Shown here: positions 8,223 to 17,364 of the stretch, piece by piece
Layout: the number at the start of each line of letters is the position of its first letter
Position numbering within the stretch: position 1 is the stretch's first letter
Assembly: GCA_934045075.1 (NCBI GenBank)
Contig: OW203738.1
Location: forward strand, 62,001 to 126,000
Direction: 5' to 3'
DNA length: 64,000 nucleotides
DNA from: Yponomeuta sedellus
Lineage: Eukaryota; Arthropoda; Insecta; Lepidoptera; Yponomeutidae
The notes under the pieces: model-generated
Database searches by the model: none
What the model was told of the DNA's origin: nothing
The model's input: the letters and a program-made list of their open reading frames with translations, nothing else
Position numbers and translations under genes: made by a program

Positions 8223-8900
8223 GGTCGCACCAGTTACGATCGTGGGTCGCACGTGTGGTGGCGCCCGCTCCACGTCGATCTAGCACGTACCTAGCACCAC
8301 TCTTCCATCACCTTGTATTTCTGCTCGGCACACCATTCCGATCGCGGGGCAAGCGCGTGGTGACGCCCGGCCCGCGGTCTGGCATGTATAACGAGCCATT
8401 CATTCATCTTCTGTCACTGATCGTACCGTACTAGACGCGGGTCGCAGGTCAGTGACGAGCGCTCCGCGCCAGCCGGAAGGCACGATCTGAGCGCCATCCC
8501 TCTCCTCGTCTTATGTGACGGTCGCACCAGTTACGATCGTGGGTCGCACGTGTGGTGGCGCCCGCTCCACGTCGATCTAGCACGATCCGAGCACCACTCA
8601 TCCATCACCTGGTATATCTGCTCGGCACACCATTCGGATCGCGGGGCAAGCGCGTGGTAACGCCCGGCCCGCGGTCCGGCATGTATAACGAGCCATTCAT
8701 TCTTCTTCTGTCGCTGATCGTACCGTACTAGACGCGGGTCGCAGGTCAGTGACGAGCTCTCCGCGCCAGCCAGCAGGCACGACCTGAGCGCCATCCCTCT
8801 CCTCGTCTTATGTGCCGGTCATGCTACCCAGATCACAACTCCAGATTCAGCACGACCTCTGCACCGTTCATCCATCACATTTACTCACGCACTCCTCGCG
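8223..8900 (-). repeat. 297-bp tandem repeat in TRAS-B 3' UTR
   Basis: Two nearly identical units start at 8223 and 8520, each beginning ggtcgcaccagttacgatcg on the + strand. A third, diverged and partial unit starts at 8817, exactly 297 bp later. The duplication lies in the 3' UTR between ORF2 and the terminal fold. Confidence 0.85.
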
Positions 8901-9044
8901 TGCGCGGGCGGCGCGGCTGGTGCCCGCCGCCCCATAAATTAATCCTCATTCATGAAATCACTTTCATCCCTCTATCTTGCCGACCGCCGTGTCAGGGACA
9001 CTAGACACGGCGCCGACCGACACTTCGTCATTCAGGCGCAAGAC

Positions 9045-12000
9045 CTACCCCGGGTCTTGCACCCTCTGACCGACACCCGCTCTGCGCCTTCTGCGCTCCC
9101 GCCTTCCGCGCCGTGCCTCGGGGTCACGCTCGCGCTGCCTCTCAGCCTCCTCTTTAGCAGTCATGACTGCCTCAGCGAAGGCCTGGACGGCCCGCCAAGC
9201 TACCTCGCTGTCGACCATCGAGCGCACGACGGCCGGCAGCGACAGGTCCACCCCTATCACGACAGTCAGCGCCGCCCTCTCGTCCGCCCACGCCGGGCAC
9301 TCCACCAACGTGTGATGTGCCGTGTCCTCGTCGTGACCGCAGTGGTGGCACTCGGGTGTGGGTTCCGCTCCCGCCACCCTCCACAGATATCTCCCGAAGC
9401 AACCGTGCCCCGAGAGGAGCTGCGTAAGGTGGAAGGAGAGGACTCCGTGCCTCCTCGTCAGCCAACGCTCGAGAACCGGCCTCACCGCGGCGATAGTGTC
9501 GTGGCCCGCCGTAGGCTCCTCGAGTGCGCGCAGCCATCTGATGAGCAGACGTCTGCGAGCTCGCATGCGCCAACGCAGCATCTCCTCCCTCGACGGGGGC
9601 TCCCCCGCGGCCCGGCACTCGGCGACGCGGTCGTACACCAGCGTGAGCACACGTGCATCCATCTCCCAGGGCAGGCAAGCGGCCAGCACACACGCCGCCT
9701 CGTAAGAGACGGTGCGGTAGCCGTGCACCATTCGCAGGCAAATAGCCCTCTGCGGACGGTGCAGCAGGGCCCTGTTCGCCCGCCCCAGGGAGTCCTCCCA
9801 CACGGGTGCTCCGTACAGCGCCATCGACCGCACCACCAGCGCGTAAAGCCGCCGGCAAGCCGCATTCGGCCCACCGACGTTCGGCAGCAGGCGGCCGAGG
9901 GCACTGCACGCGGCCATGAGTCGCGGCGCGAGCCGTCGGAAGTGCTCGCAAAACGTCAGACGAGAGTCCAGAACGATGCCGAGGTAGCGCATGGCCGACC
10001 CGACATCGATCCCCACCCCATCCACCGTCACTCGAGCCCCATTCGGCGGCCCCCTCCGCGGCCCATGAATGCACAGGGCCTCGCATTTGTGGAGCGCCAC
10101 CTCCAGCCCCAGTCCTCGTATGCGCTGAAGCACCTCCTCTACACTCGCGGTAGCGAGCGCGGCCGCTTCGCTAAAGTTAGCGCCGCGGGAGGTGACCAGC
10201 GTGTCATCCGCATAGTAGGTCACGCCGGCCCCCTCCGGTAGCGCACCCCGCAGCACCCAGTCGAAGCCGATGTTCCACAGCGTAGGGCCAAGGGCCGAGC
10301 CCTGCGGAACGCCGCGTGACATGGGTTTCGCCGCCCACTCGTCCCGCGCCGGATACCGGATCTCCCTCTCGGAGAGGTAAGCTCCGATGATGCGGCGCAT
10401 GTGCTCCGGGAAGCCGTGGTACCGGAGCGCCTCCTCAATGCAGGCCCAGGGGAGGGTGTTAAACGCGTTCGCTATGTCGAGCGAAACAGCGAGTAACATA
10501 TCGCGTCCCGCCAGCGCCTCCTCCGCCATCCCCTTCACTCTGCGGATCGCGTCGACGGTGGACCGGAAGTGCCGGAATCCAAATTGGGCCTCGGAAAGGT
10601 CCGGCCCCACCGTCTCCATGTGCCGCACGAGTCGGGCCACCAGGATGCGCTCGAACAGCTTCCCCACCTCATCCAAGAGAACGAGCGGGCGGTAGCCTGA
10701 TGGCAAGTCCGCCGGTCGGCCCTCCTTCCTCAGCAGGACAAGTTTACCCACCTTCCACGGCCGGGGAAACTGGCCCCGCACGAGGCACGCGGTGAGCAAG
10801 GCCCTGAACCTCTCCTCCAGAGGGTCCAGGGCGATGATCAACGCGCGCCCCGGGATCCCGTCCAAGCCCGGGGCCTTTCTGCGGCCGCGAAGGCGCTGCA
10901 TAGCGGCACCGAGCTCTGCCGCCGTCACTTCCGGCGCTTCGGTTTCGGCCGTCCCATCCGGTAGTCCCATCGGGGGAGGCGTAAGTCCATTCGCGGGTGG
11001 AAATAGGCCGGCGACCACAGTGTCCACCGTCTCCGGCCTCATGCTCCGGGTGAGCGGCGGCGCAAACGGGCGGAGCTTGTCTCGCACCATTCGGTACGGA
11101 CGGCCCCACGGGTCTGCGTCAAGGGAGGCCAGCATTTCTGCAAATCCGGCGTCCTTTGCCGCCGCAATGGCTGTCGACAGAGCAGTCTTGCTCTCCCTGT
11201 ATGCCGCAAGCAGGCGGTCCTCCTCCTCGGGATCGCGGAGTCGCCGCCGGCGGCTGCGGGCGTGTGCACGCCTAGCGCGCACGCAGGCGAGCCGCAGTTC
11301 CGCGATCTCCGATGACCACCAGTGCACGCGGCGAAAGGGGGCACCAGGCCGAAGACGGGGCATCGCGACGTCACAGGCTCGCGTTAGCGCCCCACGAAGC
11401 CACTCAACCTCGGCCGAAACGTCTATATCCTCGGGGCTGGCGGCGGAGCCCTTGACCCAGGCCTCAACCTCGGCAGCCTCGTGCAGCAGCTCCCTGTCCA
11501 GCTGTTTGACAGCCCAGCGCGGGGGCTCTCCCGGCAGAGGGTGCCACAGGTCGGTCGGAGCCGTAGAGAGGGCCGTCACATCGAACCGAATGTATCGGTG
11601 GTCCGACAGAGTTTCTACCTCCTCCAAGACTTCCCAACCCGTGACGCGGCGCGCAAGGGAGTGTGTCGCAAACGTGACGTCCACGACCGATCCTCCCTCG
11701 TGTCGTACACAAGTGTGCACCCCTCCCCTGTTCAGTGCCGTGTATCCTCCCGCAACGGCCCAGTCCTCCGCCTCCCTGCCTCGCGCGTTTGTCACCGTGG
11801 ACTCCCACATCGGTGACTTGGCGTTGAGGTCCCCAGCGACGAGTACGTGGCGAGGACGGCGCCCGGCCACCAACACTTCGAGCTGGCGGAGGTATCGCTC
11901 GAACTGCGCAAGTGAGCCGTTCGGAGAGAAGTACACGGCGACGATCATCGTCCCATCGACCTCCCCCGCGACCCACCCGCGCCCCTTCGACAGCCGCTCC

Positions 12001-12203
12001 AACGGTGGTGCCCCAGCGCCCGTCCTCACGACCAATGCGACAGTGCCGTCGTCGTCACCCGCCCAGCCGGCGTGCGCCGGAACCCGGTAAGGCTCAGCGA
12101 CAACCGCCACGTGTATCTGCCACTGCGCAAGGCTCTGGATCAGCAAGTCCTGTGCTCTCGCGCAATGGTTCAGATTGGCCTGCAGGAATCTGCACGTGGC
12201 CAT
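9045..12203 (-). CDS. TRAS-B ORF2: APE-type endonuclease and reverse transcriptase
   Basis: A 1,052-residue protein that starts almost at the endonuclease domain: QANLN (N10), AEPY (E37), VAGDLNA (about 122-128) and SDHRY (200-204). The reverse transcriptase carries SLDIANAFNTLPW (574-586), GVPQGSALGP (631-640) and YADD (664-667). A C-terminal CHHC...H...C knuckle (about 952-969) and an Arg-rich tail follow. Role: site-specific nicking of CCTAA and target-primed reverse transcription. The start codon directly follows the ORF1 stop (TAAATG), a stop-start arrangement like the one used for coupled translation in SART1 (UAAUG). No internal stop is seen. Confidence 0.94.
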   Translation of the reverse strand: MATCRFLQANLNHCARAQDLLIQSLAQWQIHVAVVAEPYRVPAHAGWAGDDDGTVALVVRTGAGAPPLERLSKGRGWVAGEVDGTMIVAVYFSPNGSLAQFERYLRQLEVLVAGRRPRHVLVAGDLNAKSPMWESTVTNARGREAEDWAVAGGYTALNRGGVHTCVRHEGGSVVDVTFATHSLARRVTGWEVLEEVETLSDHRYIRFDVTALSTAPTDLWHPLPGEPPRWAVKQLDRELLHEAAEVEAWVKGSAASPEDIDVSAEVEWLRGALTRACDVAMPRLRPGAPFRRVHWWSSEIAELRLACVRARRAHARSRRRRLRDPEEEDRLLAAYRESKTALSTAIAAAKDAGFAEMLASLDADPWGRPYRMVRDKLRPFAPPLTRSMRPETVDTVVAGLFPPANGLTPPPMGLPDGTAETEAPEVTAAELGAAMQRLRGRRKAPGLDGIPGRALIIALDPLEERFRALLTACLVRGQFPRPWKVGKLVLLRKEGRPADLPSGYRPLVLLDEVGKLFERILVARLVRHMETVGPDLSEAQFGFRHFRSTVDAIRRVKGMAEEALAGRDMLLAVSLDIANAFNTLPWACIEEALRYHGFPEHMRRIIGAYLSEREIRYPARDEWAAKPMSRGVPQGSALGPTLWNIGFDWVLRGALPEGAGVTYYADDTLVTSRGANFSEAAALATASVEEVLQRIRGLGLEVALHKCEALCIHGPRRGPPNGARVTVDGVGIDVGSAMRYLGIVLDSRLTFCEHFRRLAPRLMAACSALGRLLPNVGGPNAACRRLYALVVRSMALYGAPVWEDSLGRANRALLHRPQRAICLRMVHGYRTVSYEAACVLAACLPWEMDARVLTLVYDRVAECRAAGEPPSREEMLRWRMRARRRLLIRWLRALEEPTAGHDTIAAVRPVLERWLTRRHGVLSFHLTQLLSGHGCFGRYLWRVAGAEPTPECHHCGHDEDTAHHTLVECPAWADERAALTVVIGVDLSLPAVVRSMVDSEVAWRAVQAFAEAVMTAKEEAERQRERDPEARRGRRERRRRRAGVGQRVQDPG

Positions 12204-14732
12204 TTACGCGGCAGTGTCCATGTCAGCCTCCGCAGTAGCCGCCCCTGCACCGGGGGTCGGCTGGCGCTGTGGCTGGGGAGGGGCCTGTGGGCCCAGACTC
12301 GCCGCCGGCGCTCTCCTCGGTGCAGGGCAGGCTTTGCTGCCGCACGTGTGCTCAGAAGGCCTACCCGCCGCCGCGCACAGGGTGCAGCGCGGCGTGGCGT
12401 GGCAGGCGCCGGCCTTGTGGCCGGGCTCACCGCAGCGATAACACAGATCACTGCGGTCCTCCGTCGACGGGCATAGCGCACGCGTGTGGCCAGGCTCCAA
12501 GCACCTGTAGCAGCGCAGTGGGCGCGCCGTCAGCAGCTCTACTCGGGCCATGCCCCATCCGACTGAGAGGCGGCCCGCCGCGAGGACCTTCTTCGCCGCA
12601 GACACGGGGCAGCGCACCCAAGCTGCGCAAGCGCCGGTCGCGCCAGGGCGCACCTCACCGCACTTTACCGCCCCCCGTTCACATTCACCCGAGCGAGCCA
12701 CCGCAGCGGTCACCTCGTCCGCTGTGACGGAATCGTCGAGGCCGAACACCCGCAGTTCTGCGGACTTGATCGGCCTCGAAACTCTCGCAGTCTGCGAGCC
12801 AAGAACCTCCTCCAGTTTTCGGGCCAGCGCGTCCGCCTTGGTAGCACTCGCGGCACCCGCCCCCGCCACCTCCAGCACCCGCGCCCCGGTGACCGATCGC
12901 TTGAACCGCAGCGAGGTGATTTCAAGCGAAGCGATGTCAATTTTTGACCTCGCTTCCGAAATCACCTGCGCATACGTCATGCCCGCTTCCATCGCCTCCG
13001 GCTGCAGCGTAATAACTACTGCAGCAGAACGCGGCAGACGCAGCTTGCGCGCGGCCAGCTGGCCCGGCGTGGGTGGCGTCCCCGCGGTCCCACGAGCCAC
13101 CGCCGTCACCGGTCCCGCGAGCGGGACGGACGCAGAGGCGGGCCCCGACAGCTCGCCGTCGGGTACCCGACGCGCCGCCATCGTCCTACGACGCCGGCGA
13201 CGGCGGGCGGGTGTCTCGTGCACCACCCAGTCCGCGGGCGAGGCGGCAGTCGGCGTGTCGTCGATAACCTCGACGTCGACGTCGTCCGTCTCATCATCCA
13301 CACAAGCGGCGGGTGGCGAGCGGGCGGTCGCCGCGTCCTCCCTCACACTCGTCGCCGTCGCGGGCAAGTCGCCGTGCGCGCCTACCGCACGCCCGCTGGC
13401 AGAAGCGGGCGAGCAGCTAACACGTCCGCCAGCCACCGCACCCGCATATGTGCCGCGTGTAGCAACACGTGCCGCCGCCACCCGAGCAGCAGCCGCCGAC
13501 ACCGTAGCGCGCACGCCGGCGCCGGGGGCCGGCGCGGCACGCACCACGGCGGCTGGCGACCCGCGCACCGCGGCGGGCGTTGACCCGCGCACGGCGGCGA
13601 GCGGCGGCCCGCGTACCGCGGCCGCCGGCGGACCACGCACAGAGACGGCCGGCGGCCCACGCACCGTTACGGCCGGCGGCACACGCACCGTGACGGCCAG
13701 CGGCCCACGCACCGTAGCGGCCGGCGGCCCACGCACCGTAGTGGCCGGCGGCCCACGCATCGCGACCGCCGGCGGCACACGCACCGCGACGGCCGGCGGC
13801 CCACGCGCCGTGGCGGCCGGCGGCCCACGCGCCGTCGCGGCCGGCGACCCGTGGGTCACACGTGCCGCAGCAGTCGCCGGTGTTCGCACCGATCCGGAAA
13901 CGGCCGGCGGCCGTACACGCCCGGAGTCAGCCGCCGGCGGCACACGCGCCGCGGCGGCAGCCGGCGAGGCACGAACAGCAGCAGCAGCGGCAGGCAAAGC
14001 GCGAACAGCGGCAGCGGCAGCCTGCACGGGTGCCACAACAGGGGCACGGCTCGCCTTCTCCAGCTCGTCGACCCTAGCGCGGAGGCGGGCGTTCTCCTCG
14101 GAGACACGGCGGGACTCGGCGGTAGCCGTGCGGACACTCAGTTCCGCAACAGCGTCCCCGATCGCCGCCGTAGCCTTCTTCAGGCCACCAAGCAGCTCGC
14201 CCTTTATATTTTTGGACTTGCGGCCCACTTCAGCTATGTATAGAATAGCCGAGTTTATCTGGGCCACAAGTTCCCCCACCGGTACGACGCCCCCCGCGAA
14301 CGCCGCTGACGTCGAGGCACGCGGCGATGTCGACCGACGATAGTACTGAGCCGTAAGGCTCGCCACCTCTGCCTGCGCGCAGAGCTTCTGCTCTTCGCGG
14401 GCGGCCTCCTTCGCCTCACCAGCCGTTCTACGGGCGCCGCCGCGCTTTCCCGTTCTGCCACGGGCCCTTGCGGCGACACCGCCGCGCGTCCCTACGCGGG
14501 ACACCTTTGGGAGCAAAGCCGTCTCCTCCTCGCCATCTGGCTCAGAGTCCCACGACCCATCCGACTCAGTGGAGCGGCCTCGCTTCCTCGCTGCCACCAC
14601 CCACAACTTACCGCGAGTTGGTTTTTTTCCCTCGTGGGTAGTTCGAGCGCCGCCGCCAGACGCCTCGCCGTCTCCCGCCATAGCGGCGCCGGCAGCCGAC
14701 AGATCGGCGCCAGGCGCCGCGGCCGCATCCAT
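12204..14732 (-). CDS. TRAS-B ORF1: gag-like protein with long Ala/Pro repeat
   Basis: An 842-residue protein. It has a charged N-terminus (residues about 1-130), then a predicted helical/coiled-coil segment around SEENARLRARVDELEKA (about 215-230). A low-complexity region follows, with roughly a dozen degenerate 8-residue units of the type VRGPPAAT. Then comes the conserved domain preceding three zinc knuckles: CYRCLEPGHTRALC, CYRCGEPGHKAGAC and a longer third. It should coat element RNA and guide it to telomeres. Compared with TRAS-A ORF1, the Ala/Pro block is the main difference. The start was taken as the first Met of the frame. The stop touches the ORF2 start. Confidence 0.9.
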   Translation of the reverse strand: MDAAAAPGADLSAAGAAMAGDGEASGGGARTTHEGKKPTRGKLWVVAARKRGRSTESDGSWDSEPDGEEETALLPKVSRVGTRGGVAARARGRTGKRGGARRTAGEAKEAAREEQKLCAQAEVASLTAQYYRRSTSPRASTSAAFAGGVVPVGELVAQINSAILYIAEVGRKSKNIKGELLGGLKKATAAIGDAVAELSVRTATAESRRVSEENARLRARVDELEKASRAPVVAPVQAAAAAVRALPAAAAAVRASPAAAAARVPPAADSGRVRPPAVSGSVRTPATAAARVTHGSPAATARGPPAATARGPPAVAVRVPPAVAMRGPPATTVRGPPAATVRGPLAVTVRVPPAVTVRGPPAVSVRGPPAAAVRGPPLAAVRGSTPAAVRGSPAAVVRAAPAPGAGVRATVSAAAARVAAARVATRGTYAGAVAGGRVSCSPASASGRAVGAHGDLPATATSVREDAATARSPPAACVDDETDDVDVEVIDDTPTAASPADWVVHETPARRRRRRRTMAARRVPDGELSGPASASVPLAGPVTAVARGTAGTPPTPGQLAARKLRLPRSAAVVITLQPEAMEAGMTYAQVISEARSKIDIASLEITSLRFKRSVTGARVLEVAGAGAASATKADALARKLEEVLGSQTARVSRPIKSAELRVFGLDDSVTADEVTAAVARSGECERGAVKCGEVRPGATGACAAWVRCPVSAAKKVLAAGRLSVGWGMARVELLTARPLRCYRCLEPGHTRALCPSTEDRSDLCYRCGEPGHKAGACHATPRCTLCAAAGRPSEHTCGSKACPAPRRAPAASLGPQAPPQPQRQPTPGAGAATAEADMDTAA
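13560..13870 (-). repeat. 24-bp minisatellite inside TRAS-B ORF1
   Basis: On the + strand, units of the type gccggcggcccacgcaccgt plus 4 bp recur about a dozen times with substitutions. The unit length is a multiple of three, so copy-number change keeps the frame and adds or removes eight residues. Confidence 0.85.
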
Positions 14733-14905
14733 CGTAGCTTATAACGTGCACTACGCACGCACACGCCAAACACAGATGCACACGTATGCAGGCACTTCAC
14801 ACTTTTATTTACTAATAAATAAACAAAAGCAATTGCTGCGGGTACTTATTTGCAAAGTAGCGAACAGCGCACACATCTACTCGCAATGGCGTACCGACGC
14901 AGACT
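14733..14905 (-). other. TRAS-B 5' UTR
   Basis: A short leader, AT-rich in its middle, ending in ...GACTC next to CCTAACC. The neighbouring TSE-M copy 1 has the same GACTC beside its telomere junction. Confidence 0.6.
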
Positions 14906-14913
14906 CAACCTAA

Positions 14914-14915
<2 letters not shown>
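14906..14915. repeat. Two telomere units between TRAS-B and TSE-M copy 1
   Basis: AACCTAACC lies between the 5' end of TRAS-B and a 29-T tail. The new element inserted almost at the end of the old one. Confidence 0.85.
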
Positions 14916-14944
<29 letters not shown>

Positions 14945-15054
14945 CACCCAGGAGAAACCCCAATTACGGGTACCACCGGCTCGGGGGAGCACAGTGGTTA
15001 TGTCGGACTCCCCGCCCTGAAAAGGGCGGTATACCGACTAAAACTCCTGGGGTG
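14945..15054 (-). other. 3'-terminal three-way junction of TSE-M copy 1
   Basis: Closing stem cacccaggag (14945-14954) with ctcctggggtg (15044-15054), one bulge. Inner arm gtcgg (15002-15006) with ccgac (15034-15038), enclosing ccgccct/agggcgg. Second arm accac/gtggt. Compared with the TRAS elements every stem has changed sequence but still pairs. Confidence 0.65.
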
Positions 15055-15665
15055 TTCCTTCGCACCGCAAAGGACGGGGCCACGGGAACGCTTGCGCACA
15101 CTTCCGCGACCCCGTCTGCGGGCGCCCTTTCGGGCACTCCTTCGGCGGCGCTTCTGCCCCGTCGGTGCTCGACGACGGGGCTAGAAAACGCCGCATCTCT
15201 TCGTTGGAGCGCATAGGGGCCAAGTGCGTATGATCTTGGCCCCCATACGCCCCAACGCGCCGCCCCCTCCATCCCATCGCAAGCCGGTCGATGAGACGGG
15301 GAGGGCGGCGCACCTCCTCGTTGAGGCGCGTGGGGGCCCAAGCGTCCCGGTCCCCACACGCCCCACACGTGAGGCCCGTCACGTCGCCCACCAGCACTTC
15401 TCTGAAAGCAGAGAAGGCGGTGAGCGACCGCGCGGGCCCCCTCCGTGCCAGAAGGCACCCTCGGAACACGCAAGGGCGCCTTCCGGCCCGCCGTGATGGA
15501 CGCGGAGAGTCCCCCGACCCTCCGCGTCCCGGCGGCCACTCTGGTCCGACTGGTACGAGGCGCGCGCGCTTCCGCGCAGCGGCGCCCCCCCCAGTCGGTC
15601 CTTCATTCGGTTGGTCGCCTGGGTCCCGCTCCACAAAGTGAAACAGGGCCCACGCGACCCCTCCC

Positions 15666-15829
15666 GCCAGATTTTTCGCCGCTGGCCAGCAAGATCCCAT
15701 AAAGAGAAGTTACTGACCAGCGCCCAGGGTGCACCGGCCCTTGCCACTTACCCTTCCTACTGGTTCAAGATGAATCAGTAGGAACGGAAGCGGAAGGGCA
15801 CACGGGAAGGTAATCTGGCATCGCACCCC
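15666..15829 (-). ncRNA. HDV-like self-cleaving ribozyme candidate, TSE-M copy 1
   Basis: In sense: P1 GGGGTGC (15829-15823) pairs with GCACCCT (15732-15726), starting with a G.U wobble as in HDV. P2 GCCAGAT (15819-15813) pairs with ATCTGGC (15672-15666). P4 GCTGG pairs with CCAGC (15721-15717/15685-15681). The joining segment GGCGAAAA (15680-15673) matches HDV GGCGAA around the catalytic C, and P1 is followed by GGGC as in HDV. Between P2 and P1' lie GCCCTT/AAGGGC (P3 candidate) and an added TTCCTACTG/CAGTAGGAA hairpin. The P1 start is at or within six bases of the element's 5' end. Confidence 0.72.
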
Positions 15830-15835
15830 AGACTC

Positions 15836-15905
15836 AACCTAACCTAACCTAACCTAACCTAACCTAACCTAACCTAACCTAACCTAACCTAACCTAACCT
15901 AACCT
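15836..15905. repeat. Telomere repeat array, longest in window
   Basis: Fourteen CCTAA units (70 bp) lie between the 5' ends of two elements in opposite orientation, TSE-M copy 1 and TSE-P copy C. Confidence 0.97.
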
Positions 15906-16733
15906 CCCCCTCGACGGTTGCCGCCTTGTCGTGGCGAGGGGGCTTTAGTAGCCGTGGTTGCGGGACCACGGTGAAACAAAGAGCAACCGCGGAGGGACCG
16001 CTCCTCGCTTGCGAGTTGAGCGGTCAGTAGGTGGCGGTGCTGTATGGGCAGCACCGCGACCGTTTAGTCGCTTGGGCCCTGCTTCACACCGTGGAGTGGG
16101 ACCCAAGCGACCAAGAGGAGGAGGTCCGGCTGGGGGGGGCGCCTCCGGGCGCCTCGTACCAGTCGGATCAGGGCCGTGGGCGGGGGGTCAGGGGACTCTC
16201 CGCCTCTAACACGGCGGGCTGGAAGGCGCCCCTGCGTGATCCGGGGGTGCCTTCCGGCACAGAGAGGGCCCGCGCGCTCGCTCTCCACCTTCTCTGTTCT
16301 CAGAGAAGCGCTGGTGAGCGACGCGACGGGCCTCGCAGCGATGCGCCGCCCCCTCTAGTCCCATTGTTTTAGCAATGTGATGTGGGGGGGCGGCGCATTG
16401 GAGCGTATGGGGGCCTATATGGCCCCCCCGAGGAGACGCGGCGTTTCCTTGCCCCGTCGTAGCGATGGGGCAGGGGGCGCCGCTGGGGAGCCACCTTGGC
16501 TCCCCCACCAGTCGAGCCCCTCACGTGGAGGGGCGACCTCTTGCCGGGTCGCGGTGATTTAACCTTTGGCCTACCCCGCGACCCGGTAGAGGAGAGGAGG
16601 ATCACCGCGGGGGTTTAGTGGGTAGTCCAGCCCTCGGGCTGGGAGTCCCACACGAAGCCGCTCTGTTGTCCCCTGACAGCAGAGTGGTGAAGTGCGTAAA
16701 TGCATTCCCCCGCGTTACCAAAAAAAAAAAAAA
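15906..16733 (+). mobile_element. TSE-P copy C, internally deleted
   Basis: About 0.81 kb plus poly-A 16720-16733. It is like copy B but lacks the block of hairpins corresponding to 524-729 of copy B. The GCGGTGCTG/CAGCACCGC hairpin joins directly to GACCGTTTAGTCGC (junction near 16057). Both ends and the 3' fold are intact. Copy H has the same deletion, so this is a propagating subtype. Confidence 0.85.
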
Positions 16734-16755
16734 CCTAACCTAACCTAACCTAACC
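16734..16755. repeat. Telomere repeat array (CCTAA)n
   Basis: Four units plus CC, flanked by poly-A of TSE-P copy C and poly-T of TSE-M copy 2. Confidence 0.96.
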
Positions 16756-16776
16756 TTTTTTTTTTTTTTTTTTTAT

Positions 16777-16873
16777 CGAGGAGAAATCCATTTACGGACT
16801 ACCCACCATTACTAGGTGGGCGTGTGTGGGACTCGCCCAGCAGAGTGCTGAGAATACCCACTAAAACTCCCCG
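16777..16873 (-). other. 3'-terminal three-way junction of TSE-M copy 2
   Basis: Closing stem cgaggag (16777-16783) with ctccccg (16867-16873), one A.C mismatch. Inner arm gtggg (16826-16830) with cccac (16857-16861), enclosing cagca/tgctg. Second arm cccacc/ggtggg. Confidence 0.55.
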
Positions 16874-17364
16874 TCTTCCATTCATGCCCTTGCTGGGGGT
16901 TGGCCTGGGACCGAAATCATTCACCAGTCCACCCCCGGGCTGCCCAGCTTGCGAGCCGGGCTGGCACCTATAGGGGACTGCCTCGGAAGATGAGGCAATC
17001 CCCTTGACTCCAGGATGAATGCACGCGCCAGTGCGGCTGGCGCGTGCAGACCAACTTAAGGGCAGAAGAGGGCCAGCAGAAAACTACCTCCCTCTCCCGC
17101 CCCCACCTCTGCTCCGGATTAGAGCGGCTGGAGGCTCCTCCTCCTTCCGCCCCATCCCCGCAGACCACCATACGCACCAACGCGCCGCCCCCCCCCCGCC
17201 CCACTGCCCCTGCAATGGGACAAGAAGAGGGCGGCGCATCGATGCGAGGCCCATCACGTCGCTCACCAGCGCTTCTCTGCCGAGGCAGAGAAGGTGGAGA
17301 GCGAGCGCGTGGGCCCTCTCCGTGTCAGAGGCGGAGGAACGGGGTTCCCTCCGCCTCCGGCCAT

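Larger units (their letters stand above)
7893..14905 (-). mobile_element. TRAS-B: second complete TRAS-type LINE
   Basis: About 7.0 kb on the minus strand. Its tail is 64 T at 7893-7956 after CCTAACC. The 3' UTR is 9044-7957, ORF2 12203-9045, ORF1 14732-12204 and the 5' UTR 14905-14733. Proteins and UTRs differ clearly from TRAS-A (a different subfamily), but the insertion site and 3' fold are the same. All reading frames are intact. Confidence 0.93.
14916..15835 (-). mobile_element. TSE-M copy 1: non-autonomous TRAS-oriented element
   Basis: About 0.9 kb, with its poly-A shown as 29 T (14916-14944) after CCTAACC. In sense: a 5' ribozyme-like module (15829-15666), then a core homologous to TSE-P (the GTCGC..GGGCCC stem, CCGACTGG/CCAGTCGG, GGAAGGCGCC.../GGTGCCTTC, CTTCTCTG/CAGAGAAG and a long G-rich stem), then a different distal part and a 3' three-way junction. 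No protein-like ORF is seen. A near-identical copy lies at 17957-18870. Six extra bases (GAGTCT in sense) sit between telomere repeat and ribozyme in this copy only. Confidence 0.85.
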
